From assembly GCA_905331475.1 (NCBI GenBank), contig CAJNYU010003695.1, forward strand, positions 22,737 through 86,736: DNA of 64,000 nt, in the 5' to 3' direction. The notes beneath the pieces were generated by a model, which was given only the letters and a program-made list of their open reading frames with translations, made no database searches and was not told where the DNA came from. The position numbers and the translations under genes are program-made. Origin of the DNA: Rotaria socialis. Its lineage: Eukaryota; Rotifera; Eurotatoria; Philodinida; Philodinidae. This document shows positions 61,838 through 64,000 of this stretch, one piece after another. Every line of letters begins with the position of its first letter. Position 1 is the stretch's first letter.

Positions 61838-63559
61838 AATAAATTAATGAATCGACATATCAGTTTGTTCAAGCACAGCACCGCAGGTATTCACAGAATA
61901 AAAAATGTTTTTTTACACTTAATACTAAGTTGCGATAAGGAGCTTCTGGAACAATGACTATAAACTCTTGGTTATTGGAGTTAAGCGCTAGGTGGACAAG
62001 CCGATGAAAAGCTCATTCAAATTTTAAAGAAAGACTCGTCATATATGTGTTTTCCTGATATATTTCAATTCCTTTTTAATCACGAACTATTTTCTAATGA
62101 AAACCACTTTATTTAGAATGTTGAATAGTCTATTGTTAAACATGCCACATATTTTATTACTTTCTTGAGTAAATGAATCATGTTTCAAAGAATTACCCTG
62201 AACCAGATATCAAATTAGCATTCTTACAAGTTATGAAAAACCTTTGACAAAAAGAAAATAATTAAAATTCAATGTGTACAATAGAACGCTTGGATTTTGT
62301 CCTGTGGCAATAAAACCGGGAGCCCAGTTGAAAATTATAATAAAAGTTTAAAGTTCTTACAAGTCTATGTAAAATATTAGAAAAAATGTTTCTTAATATT
62401 ATTCAACTGTTGAATTAATTCAATCGTTTATTAATTATAATTTGTTAAGAATACTTTAAGTAATTTTTGTTTACGTCAAACGAACGTCAATGTACATAAA
62501 CTAAAGAATAAATGATTATTCAAAGGCCGATAGCATTATTAATAAAATATATAGCCTTTTCATTTGAATTTCACTCACTTAATAGCGCAGAACTGAACGA
62601 GAAAATGTAAACTTAGCATATTACGTTAAGACATTCGAGGATTTCATTTTAACTTCTAATAGAACAAAACAGGGGGAAAGATTTTTATTGTGAGGTACTC
62701 CATACTATTACACATCACATCTCTACAACTTGATTATCTATTGGGCCATTGCACCGGAAACCACCAGGTCCATCAGGCGACAAAACCAGAATCCATTTAA
62801 AGTTACAGGGTTTGTAGAGAATTTTTCGCTCATCATTTTTCTAAAGCACTTTTCCGAAATAAATTCTATTTTCGCTAACATGCAGGTCAAATACAAAAAC
62901 TACGCTTTTCTTTTCTTTTTACCGTAAGTGAAAGAAGCATTTTTCTCGAAAAAATCGATGTGTGGCCCAGAATTAACCAGAATACTGGTACTAGCAGCTC
63001 GATAGAGTGACGCTTGCTCTACAACATGCAGCAGTTCGTTTTCTTCGCGACTGCGATTTGAGGGTGTAGAAACCACAAAACTGTTTTCTATCACAATTTT
63101 TCATCAATCTATTAGTTAAATCTCATTATTTATTGTTCGATTTTATTTTCACAAAGATACGGATCAAATAATATGAGATTGACTGTTTGAGAATGTATCA
63201 GACTCTAGATTCTCTATCTTGAGAATGGAAGCAAACTTTCAGAGTTCATAGGGCTTGTGTTGTGTCTGTTAACAGAGCTGTGAAAATTATGCAAAGAGGT
63301 TTAAATGGGGAACAGAATTTTTGATTTGCTAGGGAAAACTTCATACCTCGAATATATCCATTTTAAATGATAGACACGTGAAGCCTTCTGAGTAGATACT
63401 ATTCAATGAGATGATCCTTTTATTAGCGGGAATGTTTTTGTCTAACGTTTCCTTTGTACTAAAATGGTTCCAACAAAAATGAACCTTTTTTTTGGCTTTT
63501 GGAAACTAAATATCTCGAGCAAGATACAATATTCAATTAATAAACTTATATACTTTAGA
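61838..63559. other. Non-coding interval
   Basis: AT-rich. ORFs on both strands are short and show no protein-like character. No RNA gene or repeat recognised. Confidence 0.5.
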
Positions 63560-64000
63560 ATTACCTTTGAATGCACTATCAGAGTACCAGATTTGGATTG
63601 GTTTCCAATTAAAGTTCCTGAATATAAATAATGAAGAGTTTCGATCATAAGAGCAATACATATTTATAATCTACTCAAAGTAAATTAACAGAAAAAAAGT
63701 ATGGCAAGATTACCCTTGGATTTTTAGGATGTACGACTTCTCAGTGGGATTTCCGGAAGAATGTTTTAGAATTTTCAAACTCTTTGACAACTAAAGCAAA
63801 CACATTTTTCATATTGCCTAAGCCACGGATGCCTCAACTACGTAGTTATTTTCTCAGAATAATCATTAACACTCCTCATTAGACAACCCGGAAGTTGAAG
63901 AGAAAGTAAAAATAGTCTCTCTAAACCTTTCATTATATCAGGGTGCTTTGAGTGGAAACGAATCCAAATCTGGTACTCTGATAGTGCATTCAAAGGTAAT
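63560..64000. repeat. Inverted repeat running to the window edge, probable transposon end
   Basis: The 47 bases at 63560-63606, beginning ATTACCTTTGAATGCACT, return as the reverse complement at 63954-64000 with one mismatch. The spacer is about 350 bp with no ORF. The right arm reaches the last base of the window, so the true outer end may be beyond it. This could be a foldback element or a MITE. Confidence 0.75.

Noticed and set aside
1..64000. CRISPR arrays, rRNA genes and bacterial-type operons
   Set aside because: No spaced direct repeats, no rRNA-like segments, and genes are spliced with eukaryotic GT/AG introns.

Overview
The window looks like nuclear DNA of an invertebrate animal, most likely a bdelloid rotifer. 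It is AT-rich. Most introns are short (about 45-80 bp) with GTAAGT-like donors and AG acceptors. The gene families (PAN-GH16 glucanase, LDLa/EGF 7TM receptors, Kelch proteins on a Thr-rich stalk, VWA/alpha-kinase) are ones I associate with bdelloid genomes. The species assignment is inference; I could not search a database. Gene models were built by hand by joining exons at GT/AG sites with matching phase.

Layout. 0-1.75 kb holds a Merlin-type (IS1595/ISXO2-like) DNA transposon with long inverted repeats, an 8-bp target duplication and a damaged transposase. 2.8-5.0 kb holds a complete seven-exon secreted PAN-GH16 glucanase gene. 5.9-17.3 kb is a graveyard: four decayed genes (a beta-propeller protein, an unrecognised protein, a MORN/ankyrin protein, a possible BEN-domain protein) mixed with a TA-flanked MITE, a 1.9-kb element rich in TAGTC subterminal motifs, a tRNA-like retroposon (candidate SINE) nested in that element, and short telomere-like GGGTGT tracts. 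18-34 kb is a cell-surface cluster: a Kelch membrane protein, an orphan multipass protein, a 1738-residue LDLa/EGF/7TM receptor, a VWA-alpha-kinase gene with one in-frame stop, and a decayed relative of the 7TM receptor split by a hAT-type MITE.

34.5-61.8 kb is a more conserved block: an ERG-type (KCNH) potassium channel with an unusual S4, a two-SH3 protein with long introns, a tRNA-Pro(CGG), a TBC1D30-like Rab GAP, a divergent forkhead-like protein, a coiled-coil/beta-propeller protein and a small unknown ORF. The window ends inside a new inverted-repeat structure.

The genes do not form one pathway. The strongest candidate for something undescribed is the 377-bp tRNA-headed insertion at 12768-13144, with perfect pol III A and B boxes and a 12-bp target duplication. 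Next are the KCNH channel that has lost the inner S4 charges, and the MITEs caught inside decayed coding sequence.
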